Shown piece after piece: positions 25,848 through 36,514 of a DNA stretch of 64,000 nucleotides. The stretch is taken from NCBI RefSeq assembly GCF_005696555.1, contig NZ_CP040005.1, forward strand, positions 186,001-250,000, written 5' to 3'. The first letter of the stretch is position 1. Every line of letters starts with the position of its first letter. This DNA is from Actinomyces sp. oral taxon 171 str. F0337. Its GTDB lineage: Bacteria > Actinomycetota > Actinomycetes > Actinomycetales > Actinomycetaceae. The position numbers and the translations under genes were made by a program. The notes below the pieces were generated by a model. That model worked only from the letters and a program-made list of their open reading frames with translations. It ran no database searches and was not told the DNA's origin.

Positions 25848-25914
25848 CGAGCCGGGCACTCTTCGCCCACCCCGACGGAAAAACGCTAGGGCTACGCGAA
25901 ACCTGCCCGGCTCG
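25848..25914. repeat. 67-bp imperfect palindromic element, copy 1
   Basis: The left arm starts CGAGCCGGGCA and the right arm ends TGCCCGGCTCG; inner pairing includes TTCGC/GCGAA. It has the same outer arms and the same 67-base length as the element at 29876-29942. It lies between recR (+) and the decayed ABC permease (-), so it may also act as a terminator. Confidence 0.6.
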
Positions 25915-25923
25915 ATGGGAGGG

Positions 25924-26323
25924 TCAGGCCAGACGCACACCGCGCGGCAGCCTGCCGGCCGGCACGCGCAGACGCCCAGGCCGCCAGCAGCTTGCCGACG
26001 ACGATCTCCTGGCTGCGCAGCGCCGTGGCCTGCAGCAGCGCCAGGGTCGCGTCGGCCCGGTCGCCGTTGATGGACGTCGCCGACAGCGTGGGAGCGACGA
26101 TGAGCCCGATCCCCAGCACGAAGCAGACGACCAGGTCATAGAGGGACAAGAGGTACTCCGTGCTGGAGCTGTTGGGCATCAGCACCTTGACGGTGATCAC
26201 CAGCCCGCCGCACAGCAGGATGAGGACCGCCAGCCAGATCCCCAGCATGATGCGCCAGCGCGTGGCCCTCACCCGCTGACGCAGCTCGAGCACCATGATG
26301 GTGCGCACACCGGTCCAGGTCAT
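25924..26323 (-). pseudogene. ABC transporter permease remnant
   Basis: The 5' part reads as a normal ABC-2 type permease start: a cytoplasmic head VLELRQRVRATRWRIMLGIW, a first membrane span, then LYDLVVCFVLGIGLIVAPTLS and the typical GDRADATLALLQATALRSQEI block. After VVGKLLAAW the frame breaks. In another frame the sequence continues RVPAGRLPRGVRLA and stops at 25924, matching the usual C-terminus of this family. The middle of the gene (several membrane spans) is therefore deleted with a frameshift. The ATG overlaps the end of the ATPase remnant by 4 bases, the original coupled arrangement. Confidence 0.75.
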
Positions 26324-26994
26324 CGGCGTTCTCCTTCCAGGGCCAGGTAGGTCTCCTCCAGGGTTCCGGACAGCGGGGCGAAGGAGACGACCTCCACCCC
26401 GGCCTCGACGGCCTCCCGCAGCAGATGGGCCGCTGCCGTGTCATCGGCGACCGGGACGCGCACGGCGCCGTCCTCCTCAGCCGTGACGGGCAGCTGCGTG
26501 GAGTGCGCCCACTCGCGCAGGCGCCCGGCGTCCAGTGCCCGCATCCGCCAGGTCCGCCGTACCGCGACCGGGGTTGCGGCGCCGGAACCCGCCTGGTCGG
26601 GTGCCGGAGCCCACCCCGACGGCGAGGCGACGGCGGTCCCGTGAGACATGAAGACGACGTCGTCGACCATCTCCTCCATCTCCGACAGGATGTGGCTGGA
26701 GAGCAGGATCGTGGTGCCGCCCGAGGCCAGGTCGCGCAGCAGGACACGCAGGTCGGCGCGCGAACGCGGGTCCATGCCGGCGGCCGGCTCGTCCAGGAGC
26801 AGGACCTTGGGGGCGTGGATGAGGGCGCGGGCCAGGCCCAGGCGCTGCTTCTGGCCGCGGGAGAGGACCCGGGAGGGCGTGCGCGCCATCTCATCGAGGT
26901 GGACGAGGGAGAGCATCTCCAGGGCTCGGGGGCGGGCGGCGTCGGCGTCCATGCCCTGGGCGGCGGCGATGGTGCGCGCCCGAGCCCGCCTCAC
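26320..26994 (-). pseudogene. ABC transporter ATPase remnant, N-terminus lost
   Basis: About 225 residues remain. The signature VLSRGQKQRLGLARALIHAP, Walker B VLLLDEP and the switch His in LLSSHILSEMEEMV are all intact, but the first 90 or so residues with Walker A and the Q-loop are missing. The homology ends upstream at about 26994, just before a nested palindrome at 26996-27067, and no promoter or start is visible. Without Walker A it cannot bind ATP normally. Together with the broken permease it shows an ABC-2 exporter locus in decay. Confidence 0.75.
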
Positions 26995-26995
26995 T

Positions 26996-27067
26996 CCGAC
27001 ACTTCGACAAAAACTTCAGAAACGACGCGGCTCCGGGTCGTTTCTGAAGATTCGGTCGAAGTGTTGG
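26996..27067. repeat. 72-bp nested palindrome
   Basis: Outer arms 26996-27008 and 27055-27067 match at 12 of 13 bases (ACACTTCGAC / GTCGAAGTGT). Inner arms 27014-27026 and 27037-27049 (CTTCAGAAACGAC / GTCGTTTCTGAAG) are perfect. It marks the exact point where the ABC ATPase gene is cut off and lies about 200 bases upstream of lysC. Confidence 0.7.
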
Positions 27068-27264
27068 CCGCCGGCTGTGGGCCGCCGGCTCCGAGCCGCG
27101 TGATGTGCCGGCAACACGGCGCACCGTATGCTTGCCCCAGCCACGTCGTCGTGGGCGCCGCACGGCGACGGCTCCACCCCCGGAAGCCCCTGCCAGGACG
27201 CCCGCTCCGGCGCGGAGCACCTGATGCTAGACACGCACTGATTCCAGGACCCGAGGAGCGCCCC

Positions 27265-29855
<2,591 letters not shown>

Positions 29856-29875
29856 CTGGGTTTTTCCTTCTTCGT

Positions 29876-29942
29876 CGAGCCGGGCACTTCTCGCGTGAGG
29901 CGACCGTTCTTCGGTCGGGCCACGCGAGAAGTGCCCGGCTCG
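29876..29942. repeat. 67-bp palindromic element, copy 2 (terminator-like)
   Basis: Positions 29876-29897 pair perfectly with 29921-29942 (22 bp), and an inner stem CGACCG/CGGTCG forms within. It lies between the convergent asd and membrane-protein genes, ending one base before the latter's stop. It has the same outer arms and length as the copy at 25848-25914. Confidence 0.7.
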
Positions 29943-29943
29943 C

Positions 29944-30693
29944 TTACTGCTCGGTGGGCGACGGCGTCGCCGCGAGCCGGTGGATGTTGAAGAACTGAAC
30001 CGTGACTGCGGTGGCGACGATCGGCACGGGGACGACTGCGACGGAGTAGCGCACGGCGTCCTCGAGGCCATCCGTCACGACGTAGCCGATGAGCACGGAG
30101 ACGAGGCAGGTGAGGGGAACGATCGGGGACACCGCGGTGAGCAGGGTGATGACGGCGCCGCAGAGGAAGTAGACAGCCGCGTCGAGCAGGATTCCCGCGT
30201 GCAGGGAAGTGAATACCTCGGGACGTGACACGAGCGGCAAGGAGAACACGATCCCGAGCAGGAAGCCGAGGACGGACATGGTGGCCAGGGATGTTGTGGG
30301 TGCCTCGCTTTGTATGAGGCGCCGGTGCCAGCCGCCTTGAGTCAGGCATGTGGCAACAGCGGTGCCGAACATGATGCCGGACAGTGCCCACAGTGTGGGT
30401 GCGACTTGGGAGAGGTGAATGTCGATGTGCTCCTCGACGGTCGCCGGCAGGTCCACTGCCGTGGTTGCGATGACGGCGAAGACGGTGCCCGATAACCCTT
30501 GAGCGCGGCACGAACTCCGTGAGACAAGTCCGAGAAGCGTGGCCGATACGCCGATGAGGGCCAGCATGAACCAGATGGTGTCAGTGTCGTGCCGGCCTGC
30601 AGCCCGGGCCTCCAGCAGGCTGAGGACGATGGTGATGGAGGCGAGAGCCGCCGCTGGCGTGCGTAGCTGCTGGAATGAGGTCTCATGACTCAT
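29944..30693 (-). CDS. Membrane protein, tandem paralog 1 (249 aa)
   Basis: The protein has about seven hydrophobic segments, with a short polar N-terminus MSHETSFQQLRTPAAAL and a polar end SPTEQ. It is clearly related to the next gene upstream: both share the F.PL/Q.L..PAA start, the block (V/I)(A/S)PTLW(A/V)LSGIM(F/C)G(T/S)AVATC, and the order of spans. I do not recognise a known family, and no charged or catalytic motif stands out. Its ATG overlaps the stop of the upstream paralog by 11 bases, indicating translational coupling. Confidence 0.65.
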   Translation of the reverse strand: MSHETSFQQLRTPAAALASITIVLSLLEARAAGRHDTDTIWFMLALIGVSATLLGLVSRSSCRAQGLSGTVFAVIATTAVDLPATVEEHIDIHLSQVAPTLWALSGIMFGTAVATCLTQGGWHRRLIQSEAPTTSLATMSVLGFLLGIVFSLPLVSRPEVFTSLHAGILLDAAVYFLCGAVITLLTAVSPIVPLTCLVSVLIGYVVTDGLEDAVRYSVAVVPVPIVATAVTVQFFNIHRLAATPSPTEQ

Positions 30694-31480
30694 GAGCGTC
30701 CTTTTGCTGTGCTGAGGTGCTGGATTTTAAGGCTTTCCCCGACGTGGTCGACCGTGGCCGCTTGTCGTGGTACATGCTGAACAGCCCCACTGTGGCGGAG
30801 ATGGCGAGAAGAGGGATGGGGAGAGTCTCGACCAGGTAGCTCCTCGCCGCATCTGCGTCGTCGAACGTGTAGTAGCGGCCGATGGTGATAGCCAGGTAGA
30901 TCAACGAGACGTGGGGCGCCATGCCAGCGAGCGAGGTCATTGCGAAACCGCAAAAGAAAGCAGTGATAGCTGCTCCGAGATCTCCGGATGAGGCCCATAG
31001 GCGTGGATATGATGCGCTGACAAGAGGTGCGGACGCTAGGATACTGACAAGTATCACTACCGCAATCTTATCGAGAATCAGGCCCTTGATGTCGAGAGAC
31101 GAGCGATGCTTGCTCATGCGGTTGATGGCGGTGCATGTTGCTACGGCGGATCCGCACATGATGCCAGACAGTACCCACAAGGTAGGAGAGATTCTTGAAA
31201 GGTCGCCTTGATCGTACTCACTGCTTGTTGGTATCTTCTCGCCAATGAGGGCGGTGATAGTGAATACCGCGCTTGCGGCCCCTTGCGCTTGCGGGGAATT
31301 CCATGCGGCCACCCCTGTAGAGATCATCCAGAAAATGAGGATGACAATGGTTGTGGGTAAGTCGAATGACGTGGATTCGGTGTCGAGCCCGTATATCTCT
31401 GTGAGTGCAATGACGGTGAAGGCGCTGATGATGACGGCCGCCGGTATGTGCAGCGGCTGAAACGGCTTGTCCTCGTTCAT
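30683..31480 (-). CDS. Membrane protein, tandem paralog 2 (265 aa)
   Basis: The protein has seven hydrophobic segments, the N-terminus MNEDKPFQPLHIPAAV and a longer basic/Ser/Thr-rich C-terminal tail (KRPRSTTSGKALKSSTSAQQ). The block ISPTLWVLSGIMCGSAVATC matches the downstream paralog, so the pair arose by tandem duplication. This copy is noticeably AT-richer in codon choice (many ATA, AGT and TTG-type codons) than the surrounding core genes, which suggests transfer or relaxed selection. The function is unknown, and both copies could form one hetero-oligomer. Confidence 0.65.
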   Translation of the reverse strand: MNEDKPFQPLHIPAAVIISAFTVIALTEIYGLDTESTSFDLPTTIVILIFWMISTGVAAWNSPQAQGAASAVFTITALIGEKIPTSSEYDQGDLSRISPTLWVLSGIMCGSAVATCTAINRMSKHRSSLDIKGLILDKIAVVILVSILASAPLVSASYPRLWASSGDLGAAITAFFCGFAMTSLAGMAPHVSLIYLAITIGRYYTFDDADAARSYLVETLPIPLLAISATVGLFSMYHDKRPRSTTSGKALKSSTSAQQKDAHES

Positions 31481-31802
31481 ATGGCGATGCTGCTCTTCTC
31501 AAGGGTTGGGAGGTGCCGGGCGTGTTGCCGGGGTGCAGTGGCACAGTGGCTCGATCTGGGTGGTGCGTCGTCGGGAAGTGTAGTGAAGAAAATCGTCCGT
31601 GTCGGCGGTTGGGATCCGCCGAATAGCGGTATGTGGTGATGTCAGGACGGCTGTCCGTGTTGGCGCACGAGGGGAGAGGGGCAGGTGCCTCTGGAGCGTG
31701 AGGGCAGCGCCGTCGTCGGGCTGAGCCGCGGGAGGAGGACTGGTCTGCCCGGCTCAGTTACTGCGTGGTGGACGGTGACGGTCCGAGAGGTGGAGCGTGC
31801 TC
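31481..31802. other. Gene-free stretch containing a gene remnant
   Basis: This 322-base stretch lies between the paralog pair and the K+ channel gene. Its first 150 bases are the promoter side of the membrane-protein genes. The part 31640-31770 is a remnant listed separately. I see nothing else. Confidence 0.5.
31640..31770 (-). pseudogene. Remnant of a membrane-protein C-terminus
   Basis: Read on the minus strand, the sequence gives VTEPGRPVLLPRLSPTTALP, closely matching GTEPGRPVLLSQLSLTARP in the protein at 32598-33506, with clear nucleotide similarity for about 60 bases. Downstream the match dissolves through small indels. No start, membrane segments or ribosome site remain, so it is a fragment left by duplication and decay of that gene. 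Confidence 0.55.
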
Positions 31803-32555
31803 TCACCTGCCCGAGTCGGGTGCCTCCAGAAGGCGGTCGATACGCTCGCTCAGCTCGCTGACCTGCTGCTGCAGGGCTGCCACCTGCGCCTGCGTGGCGG
31901 CCTCCTGCTCTGCGTTCTCCTCCTCGACCAGCGAGACGATCCACGAGGCCAGGGTCGCCGTGACGACGCCGGCGAGCGCCACCCCGCCGATCATGAGCAG
32001 CACTGCGATGAAACGCCCCTGCGTGGAGACCGGGACGGAGTCGCCGTAGCCGACGGTGGTGAACGTCGTCAGCGCCCACCACAGGGCCTGGCCGAAGGTC
32101 CGGATCGAGGTGCCTGGCTCATGACGCTCCGCATCCAACGAGGCCAGTGCCGAGGTGAAGATGAGCAGGGCTGCGCTGCCAACCGTGTACAGGGTGATGC
32201 GCCCGCGCAACGCGGTGCCGGCGCTGCGCTGTATGACGCTCACGAGCGTCACCAGGCGCAGGAGCCGCAGCGGCCGCAGGAACGGCAGAGCGATGATCCC
32301 CAGGTCGGGTAGGTGGTGGAGGAACCAGTGACCCCGGCTCGGGGCCAGTGCCAGGCGGACAAGGTAGTCGACCCCGAACAGTGCCCACACGGTGTTGATC
32401 ACGAGCTCGGCCGTGTCCTTGGCCCCGCCCTGCGCGTTGGTGAGCACCTCCCAGGCGTAGACGCCCAGGATGACGGCGGCGGCGCCGGTCAACGGCCACT
32501 CCGTGGCTCGCTCCCACGCCCGCAGCCGAGTGCCCGGGCCGATGTCAGTCGGCAT
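31803..32555 (-). CDS. Voltage-gated-like potassium channel
   Basis: This 250-residue ion channel has six membrane segments. Helices near residues 23-38 and 48-70 are followed by an Arg-bearing S4-like helix (FLRPLRLLRLVTLV, about 92-105), then S5, the pore loop and S6. The selectivity filter TTVGYGD (166-172) is perfect for K+. The C-terminal 45 residues form a coiled coil (QVAALQQQVSELSERIDRLL) that would tetramerise the channel, in place of an RCK domain. It is of the compact KvAP-like prokaryotic type. It probably sets membrane potential or K+ efflux, and no neighbour suggests more. Confidence 0.9.
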   Translation of the reverse strand: MPTDIGPGTRLRAWERATEWPLTGAAAVILGVYAWEVLTNAQGGAKDTAELVINTVWALFGVDYLVRLALAPSRGHWFLHHLPDLGIIALPFLRPLRLLRLVTLVSVIQRSAGTALRGRITLYTVGSAALLIFTSALASLDAERHEPGTSIRTFGQALWWALTTFTTVGYGDSVPVSTQGRFIAVLLMIGGVALAGVVTATLASWIVSLVEEENAEQEAATQAQVAALQQQVSELSERIDRLLEAPDSGR

Positions 32556-32592
32556 GCTCCGATGGTAGACGGCGCTTGGGACAGGGCCATGT

Positions 32593-32625
32593 TGCGTTCA
32601 CCGATGGGGACATTTCTTCTCGGCC
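32593..32625. repeat. Dispersed GC-rich repeat, partial copy
   Basis: GCGTTCACC, then GGGGACATTTCT, then CGGCCG follow the same order and spacing as the full copies at 33.6, 35.1, 39.2 and 52.9 kb. Here the repeat forms the 3' end of the membrane-protein gene. Confidence 0.5.
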
Positions 32626-33506
32626 GACGTCGGGGCGGTGGCTGCCCCCTCCGGCTCGGGTGGGGTGCGCACCAGCTGGGCGGCCCGCCAGACCTCGTCG
32701 AGTCGGGCCTCGACCTGTGCGCGGGCGTCGTCGAGCCGTGAGGGCCTCGCCGTCAGACTGAGCTGCGAGAGGAGAACTGGCCTGCCTGGCTCGGTACCTC
32801 CGGTCGGTGGGGCGTAGGCGGCCTGTACCTTCACACGACCCCAGCGCGCGGGAACCTCCTGGATGCTGAGGTTGTTGCGGCCGGAGGGCAGGGGGAGGGC
32901 GAGAGGAAATGGTTTGACGGCTGCCATGCCCTGCGGCGTCATACACACTGCGATCGTCTCCCGACGCGAGGCGGCCCATACCAGTGCCGCGATCAGCCCG
33001 ATGACAAGGAAGGCCATGCCCATCACGGCGGCCTGCTCCAGCTCTGGGGCCGATTCGTTGTATATCAGGAGGTGTGGGATGCCTGTTGTGATAACTGGGT
33101 TGACCTCGATCAGTATGACTGCAAGCACCGTCCACAGCATGCCTACGGCGCGCCTGGCGGGACTCTGGGAGATGTGAAGGAACCGTGCCGATGCGATATC
33201 GCGATGGGTCATCGTCGCGTCCTTGGGCAGCCAACGGTCCGTGCCCTTGAAGCCGGAGAGCGCACCGAAGATCATGGCGATCAGCATGAAACTGTAGATG
33301 GTCATGACGCCGATCAGAATGGATAGGGACTGCTCTTCCAGATTCCCGGCATCGTTAACGATGGGTTCGCCCAGAGGGTTCGGGATGGAGGGGTCCAGGA
33401 GTAGGGCGGTCGGGTAGAGGAGCGCGATGCCGGCGGCGGCCAGGGCGCACAGGCACCCGAGCACCTTGGTCTTCGTGGTGGGGCGGGTGCGGATGTAGAT
33501 CGCCAT
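32598..33506 (-). CDS. Membrane protein with repeat-derived C-terminus
   Basis: This 302-residue protein has four or five membrane spans (VLGCLCALAAAGIALLYPTA; LIGVMTIYSFMLIAMIFGAL; two near the middle) and a C-terminal cytoplasmic domain of about 110 residues. The family is not recognised. ATG 33506 (MAIYIRTRP) has AGGAGGG upstream; the longer frame begins inside a dispersed repeat. The last residues (SAEKKCPHR) are encoded by a partial copy of the same GGGGACATTTCT repeat, so the natural C-terminus may have been replaced by insertion. A decayed copy of the GTEPGRPVLL region lies at 31640-31770. Confidence 0.6.
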   Translation of the reverse strand: MAIYIRTRPTTKTKVLGCLCALAAAGIALLYPTALLLDPSIPNPLGEPIVNDAGNLEEQSLSILIGVMTIYSFMLIAMIFGALSGFKGTDRWLPKDATMTHRDIASARFLHISQSPARRAVGMLWTVLAVILIEVNPVITTGIPHLLIYNESAPELEQAAVMGMAFLVIGLIAALVWAASRRETIAVCMTPQGMAAVKPFPLALPLPSGRNNLSIQEVPARWGRVKVQAAYAPPTGGTEPGRPVLLSQLSLTARPSRLDDARAQVEARLDEVWRAAQLVRTPPEPEGAATAPTSAEKKCPHR

Positions 33507-33588
33507 GGGGTGCCCTCCTGAAAACTGATGGCAGGTCGGTTGCTTCTGGCGGGTCAAGTCTGGGGGCGGCGGGCGCCTCCCGCCCATG

Positions 33589-33715
33589 GGGACCGTTCAC
33601 CCCGTACGGGGCGTTCGACGCCGTCGGGGACGTTTCTGTTCGGCCGGGGGTGGTCCGTGCGTCGGGAAACGGGAATCCTGTCCCCGGAAGCGCAGGACGT
33701 CCCCGGCCGTCTTGG
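33589..33715. repeat. Dispersed GC-rich repeat, copy A
   Basis: It contains GCGTTCGACGCCGTCGGGGA at 33611, CGTTTCTGTTCGGCCGGGGG, then GGGAATCCTGTCCCC and GCGCAGGACGTCCCCGGCCG. It lies between the membrane-protein gene and the Fic gene and carries no ORF. Confidence 0.75.
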
Positions 33716-33733
33716 AAGGCGGGGCGGGCGGGC

Positions 33734-34924
33734 TCAGGCGAGCAGGACCTTCAGGACGGCAGGGGCGGCGAAGCGGCGAGTTTGCGAGCCGGTCTCGACG
33801 ACGTCGAACACCCCGATGTCGGTCAGCTGGGCGACCAGGCTGTTGGCTCTCCCGTACGAGACGCCAAGGGCTGCCTCGACCTTGCGCACCGTGAAGCTCG
33901 GATTCGCGACCGCGAAGTCGACGAGGTCAAGGGCGTGAGCGGACCGCAGGCTGGAGGCGCGCACCGTCTCCTTGAGGCTCTGGTGGGCAGCGGCCAGCGC
34001 GAGCATCTGGTGGCGCGTGTTGGTGGCCGCCGCAGCCAGTCCCTGGGAGAAGAAGGCCAGGAAGGTGTCCCAGTCACCGTGGGTGCTGACTCGCAGTAGC
34101 GCGTCGTAGTACTCGGCTCGACGCTCCTCGAACCACGGCGAGACCGTCAGCGTGGGTTCGCTGAGAACGCCCGAGCTCAGGAGGGTGAGCACGATGAGGA
34201 ACCGCCCCAGGCGCCCGTTGCCGTCCCGGAAGGGGTGAAGGGCCTCGAACTGGTAGTGGGCCATGCCCGCGGCGATGATCGGGTCGATGTCTCCCGTGTG
34301 GTCCTGATGCAGCCAGTCGACGAGGGCTCGCACGCCGGCGCGAAGGCGGTCCCCGGGCGGTACAGGGATGAACCGGGACGCGTGGACCGGGGCCATGCTG
34401 TGCGTACCGGGGCGGCGGCCGATCATGACCTGGGTGTCGCGCAGGCGACCTGAAGCGGACTCAAGAGGAGTGCCCCGCATGAGCTCGCCTTGAAGGTCCT
34501 CGATGAGTGACAGGGTGATGGGGCGCCTCTCCTGCGCCCACAGGAAACCGCTGTTGGCCATGCGGACGTAGTTGAGGATCTCCGTCATCTCGGCGGTCGT
34601 GGGGGCGTCATCGTCGGCGGTGAGCACCTCGCGCAGGGGGGCGTATGTCCCCTCCAAGGCCGACGTCGACTGAGCCTCGCGCCGTAGGGAGGGGGTTCGC
34701 AGCAGGTAGGGGTTCGGCAGCTGTTGGGCTGTGGCGTCGAGGGCGGCCAGTGCACGGCCGGCTGCTGCCACCATCCGGTAGGTGCCTCCGCTGAGGGGTG
34801 GCTCGTCGGAGCTGAGTGGCGTGGGGATGAAGGCCTTGTGCCGCCAGCTGCCGGTCACCGGGTCGGAGCCGGTGATGTCGACCAGCTCCCCCATGGTGTC
34901 GTCGACGAACATGCTCACGTCCAT
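33734..34924 (-). CDS. Fic family protein (class II, self-inhibited)
   Basis: This 396-residue enzyme of the Fic/DOC fold probably transfers AMP from ATP to a target protein hydroxyl. The catalytic motif HPFRDGNGRLGR (residues 230-241) is complete. An N-terminal inhibitory helix with T87-x3-E91-G92, in STSALEGTYAPL, marks it as class II, where Glu blocks productive ATP binding. The C-terminal 90 residues look like a winged helix (FTVRKVEAALGVSYGRANSL), so it may regulate transcription or bind DNA. There is no separate antitoxin gene, consistent with in-cis inhibition. ATG 34924 is used; an ATG four codons downstream is also possible. Confidence 0.88.
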   Translation of the reverse strand: MDVSMFVDDTMGELVDITGSDPVTGSWRHKAFIPTPLSSDEPPLSGGTYRMVAAAGRALAALDATAQQLPNPYLLRTPSLRREAQSTSALEGTYAPLREVLTADDDAPTTAEMTEILNYVRMANSGFLWAQERRPITLSLIEDLQGELMRGTPLESASGRLRDTQVMIGRRPGTHSMAPVHASRFIPVPPGDRLRAGVRALVDWLHQDHTGDIDPIIAAGMAHYQFEALHPFRDGNGRLGRFLIVLTLLSSGVLSEPTLTVSPWFEERRAEYYDALLRVSTHGDWDTFLAFFSQGLAAAATNTRHQMLALAAAHQSLKETVRASSLRSAHALDLVDFAVANPSFTVRKVEAALGVSYGRANSLVAQLTDIGVFDVVETGSQTRRFAAPAVLKVLLA

Positions 34925-35251
34925 GATGTCAGTCTAATGGCGATTGTATGACATCCCAAGGGAGTAGATTGCATATATTGGGGGCTTGTCAAACATCGTA
35001 GGTGGGTGGGTGTCTGGAAACCGCCATGCGTGGGTGGCTGTCGGCGACTGTGGCTGTGGGGCCGTTTGCTGCGGGTGGGGGCGTTCGACGCCGTCGGGGA
35101 CATTTCTGTGCGGCCGGGGGCGTTCGACGCCGTCGGGGACCGGGATCCTGTCCCCGGACGCGCAGGGTGTCCCCCTCCGGAGCAGCGCGCATCCGGCCGC
35201 GTGGAATGTCCCTGGCTAGGAGGTCGCGCTACCCCCGACGCGCGGAACGCC
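34925..35251. other. Gene-free stretch with promoter and repeat
   Basis: This 327-base stretch is without a gene. Positions 34925-34985 are AT-rich and should hold the Fic promoter. 35077-35185 is repeat copy B. The rest is GC-rich sequence next to the exporter gene stop. Confidence 0.5.
35077..35185. repeat. Dispersed GC-rich repeat, copy B
   Basis: The GCGTTCGACGCCGTCGGGGA unit occurs twice here, at 35081 and 35120, first followed by CATTTCTGTGCGGCCGGGGG and then by GGGATCCTGTCCCCGGACGC and GCAGGGTGTCCCC. GGGATCCTGTCCCC is a short inverted repeat. Confidence 0.8.
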
Positions 35252-36514
35252 CTAGTGCGCGAGGCGGATCCATATCCGGTGGGGCACCACCAACCCGACT
35301 GCCATCGCCAGCACAATGATGACGGCCGTGGCCAGATCACTCGCTGTCGCCTCCAGTGCCGCCTCCGCGTGCGCCTCTCCCACCAGGCTCAGTGTCCCTG
35401 CGGCAGCGCGGAACAGGTACACGCCGGGCACAAGGGCCACGACCGCGGCGAAGCCCGCTCCCGCGAAAGGAATGTGCCGTGAGTGGCACACCGGCGTGAG
35501 CAGGCCGCCTGCCACCAGGCAGGCCAGTAGAGAGGAGGCGGGCGCGTTCCATTGCCACCGCGTCAGTGCGACCCAGTGCGCCGCGTGCGCGAGCCCGCCG
35601 GCCAGGAACGCCCAGCCGAAGGTCCTGATCGGCATGGAAAAGTACACCGGATAGCACATGGCGAGGACGGCAGCGGCTAGGACGTCGAGCCACAGTGGGA
35701 TCGCGTCGGTCGTCGCGCTCAGCGGCAGGCCAGTGCCGCCGATGAGCAGGCCTCCGATGATGCCCGCACTAATGGCCAAGATCGTCAGCGCGGCGTCCGC
35801 CAGTCGTGCCAGGCCCATGTCGTGGCGGCGCTCGGCGATCTCGATGGCACCGTTGAGGACCTGGGGGCCGGGCACGAGCACCATCCCCGGGCACACGGCC
35901 ACGAGCCGAGCCGTGCCGGTCCAGCCGAGGTGGACGGCGAGTGCGCCGACCAGGCCGCCGATAAGAGCGGCGGCAAAGGTCTGGGTGACTGCCGTCGTCC
36001 GCTCTGCCAATGCGCGCCGCGCGAGGCCGCCTGCTCCCGCCGCGGCGAAGGCGAGGGTGACTGACGGCAGGTGGTGGGCCCCGAAGATAAGGGCCAGCAG
36101 ACTCGCGCCGAGGCCCGCCGCCAGGGCGAACATCCAGGTAGGGCTGGAGGGCTGGGCCTCCGCCTTCTCCAGCAGGTCCTCCAGCTCGTCGAGGCTCAGT
36201 GAACTGATGGCACTCAGACGGCGCTGGATGAGAGTCGCGCGTCCCATGTGCACCCCTACAGGGCGAATGGCTTGGACCGCGGCTACGGCCCCATCGGCGT
36301 CGGCGAGCGTGACCTGTGACCAGGTAGGCAGCAACGTGAAACGGGTGCCTAGCAGCTCGTTGAGCCGTTCAACGGTGGCTACCGCGGCGTGGGTGGACTG
36401 GCCTGAGTCCAGGAGCAGAGTGGCGGTCCGGGCGGTGAGCCCGGCCGCGCGCCGTCTTTCTGCTCCCGTCAGCCGGCGGCTCAGGCCTTGACCTCGGGGT
36501 AGACCGGCTGCCAC
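35252..36514 (-). CDS. Threonine/serine exporter family protein (ThrE type)
   Basis: This 420-residue protein belongs to the ThrE family. The N-terminal cytoplasmic DUF1212-type domain (about residues 25-125, TLLLDSGQSTHAAVATVERL) is followed by about ten membrane spans. These include the conserved VCPGMVLVPGPQVLNGAIE segment and the C-terminal half-repeat (FAGAGFAAVVALVPGVYLF). Family members export threonine and serine with proton motive force, as in Corynebacterium. The start is GTG 36514, overlapping the malic-enzyme stop by 34 bases, so the two are probably translationally coupled. The actual amino-acid substrate is inferred only from the family. Confidence 0.85.
   Translation of the reverse strand: MAAGLPRGQGLSRRLTGAERRRAAGLTARTATLLLDSGQSTHAAVATVERLNELLGTRFTLLPTWSQVTLADADGAVAAVQAIRPVGVHMGRATLIQRRLSAISSLSLDELEDLLEKAEAQPSSPTWMFALAAGLGASLLALIFGAHHLPSVTLAFAAAGAGGLARRALAERTTAVTQTFAAALIGGLVGALAVHLGWTGTARLVAVCPGMVLVPGPQVLNGAIEIAERRHDMGLARLADAALTILAISAGIIGGLLIGGTGLPLSATTDAIPLWLDVLAAAVLAMCYPVYFSMPIRTFGWAFLAGGLAHAAHWVALTRWQWNAPASSLLACLVAGGLLTPVCHSRHIPFAGAGFAAVVALVPGVYLFRAAAGTLSLVGEAHAEAALEATASDLATAVIIVLAMAVGLVVPHRIWIRLAH

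Noticed and set aside
26320..26994. Functional ABC ATPase with an alternative start
   Set aside because: The missing part includes Walker A and the Q-loop, and its permease partner is also broken.
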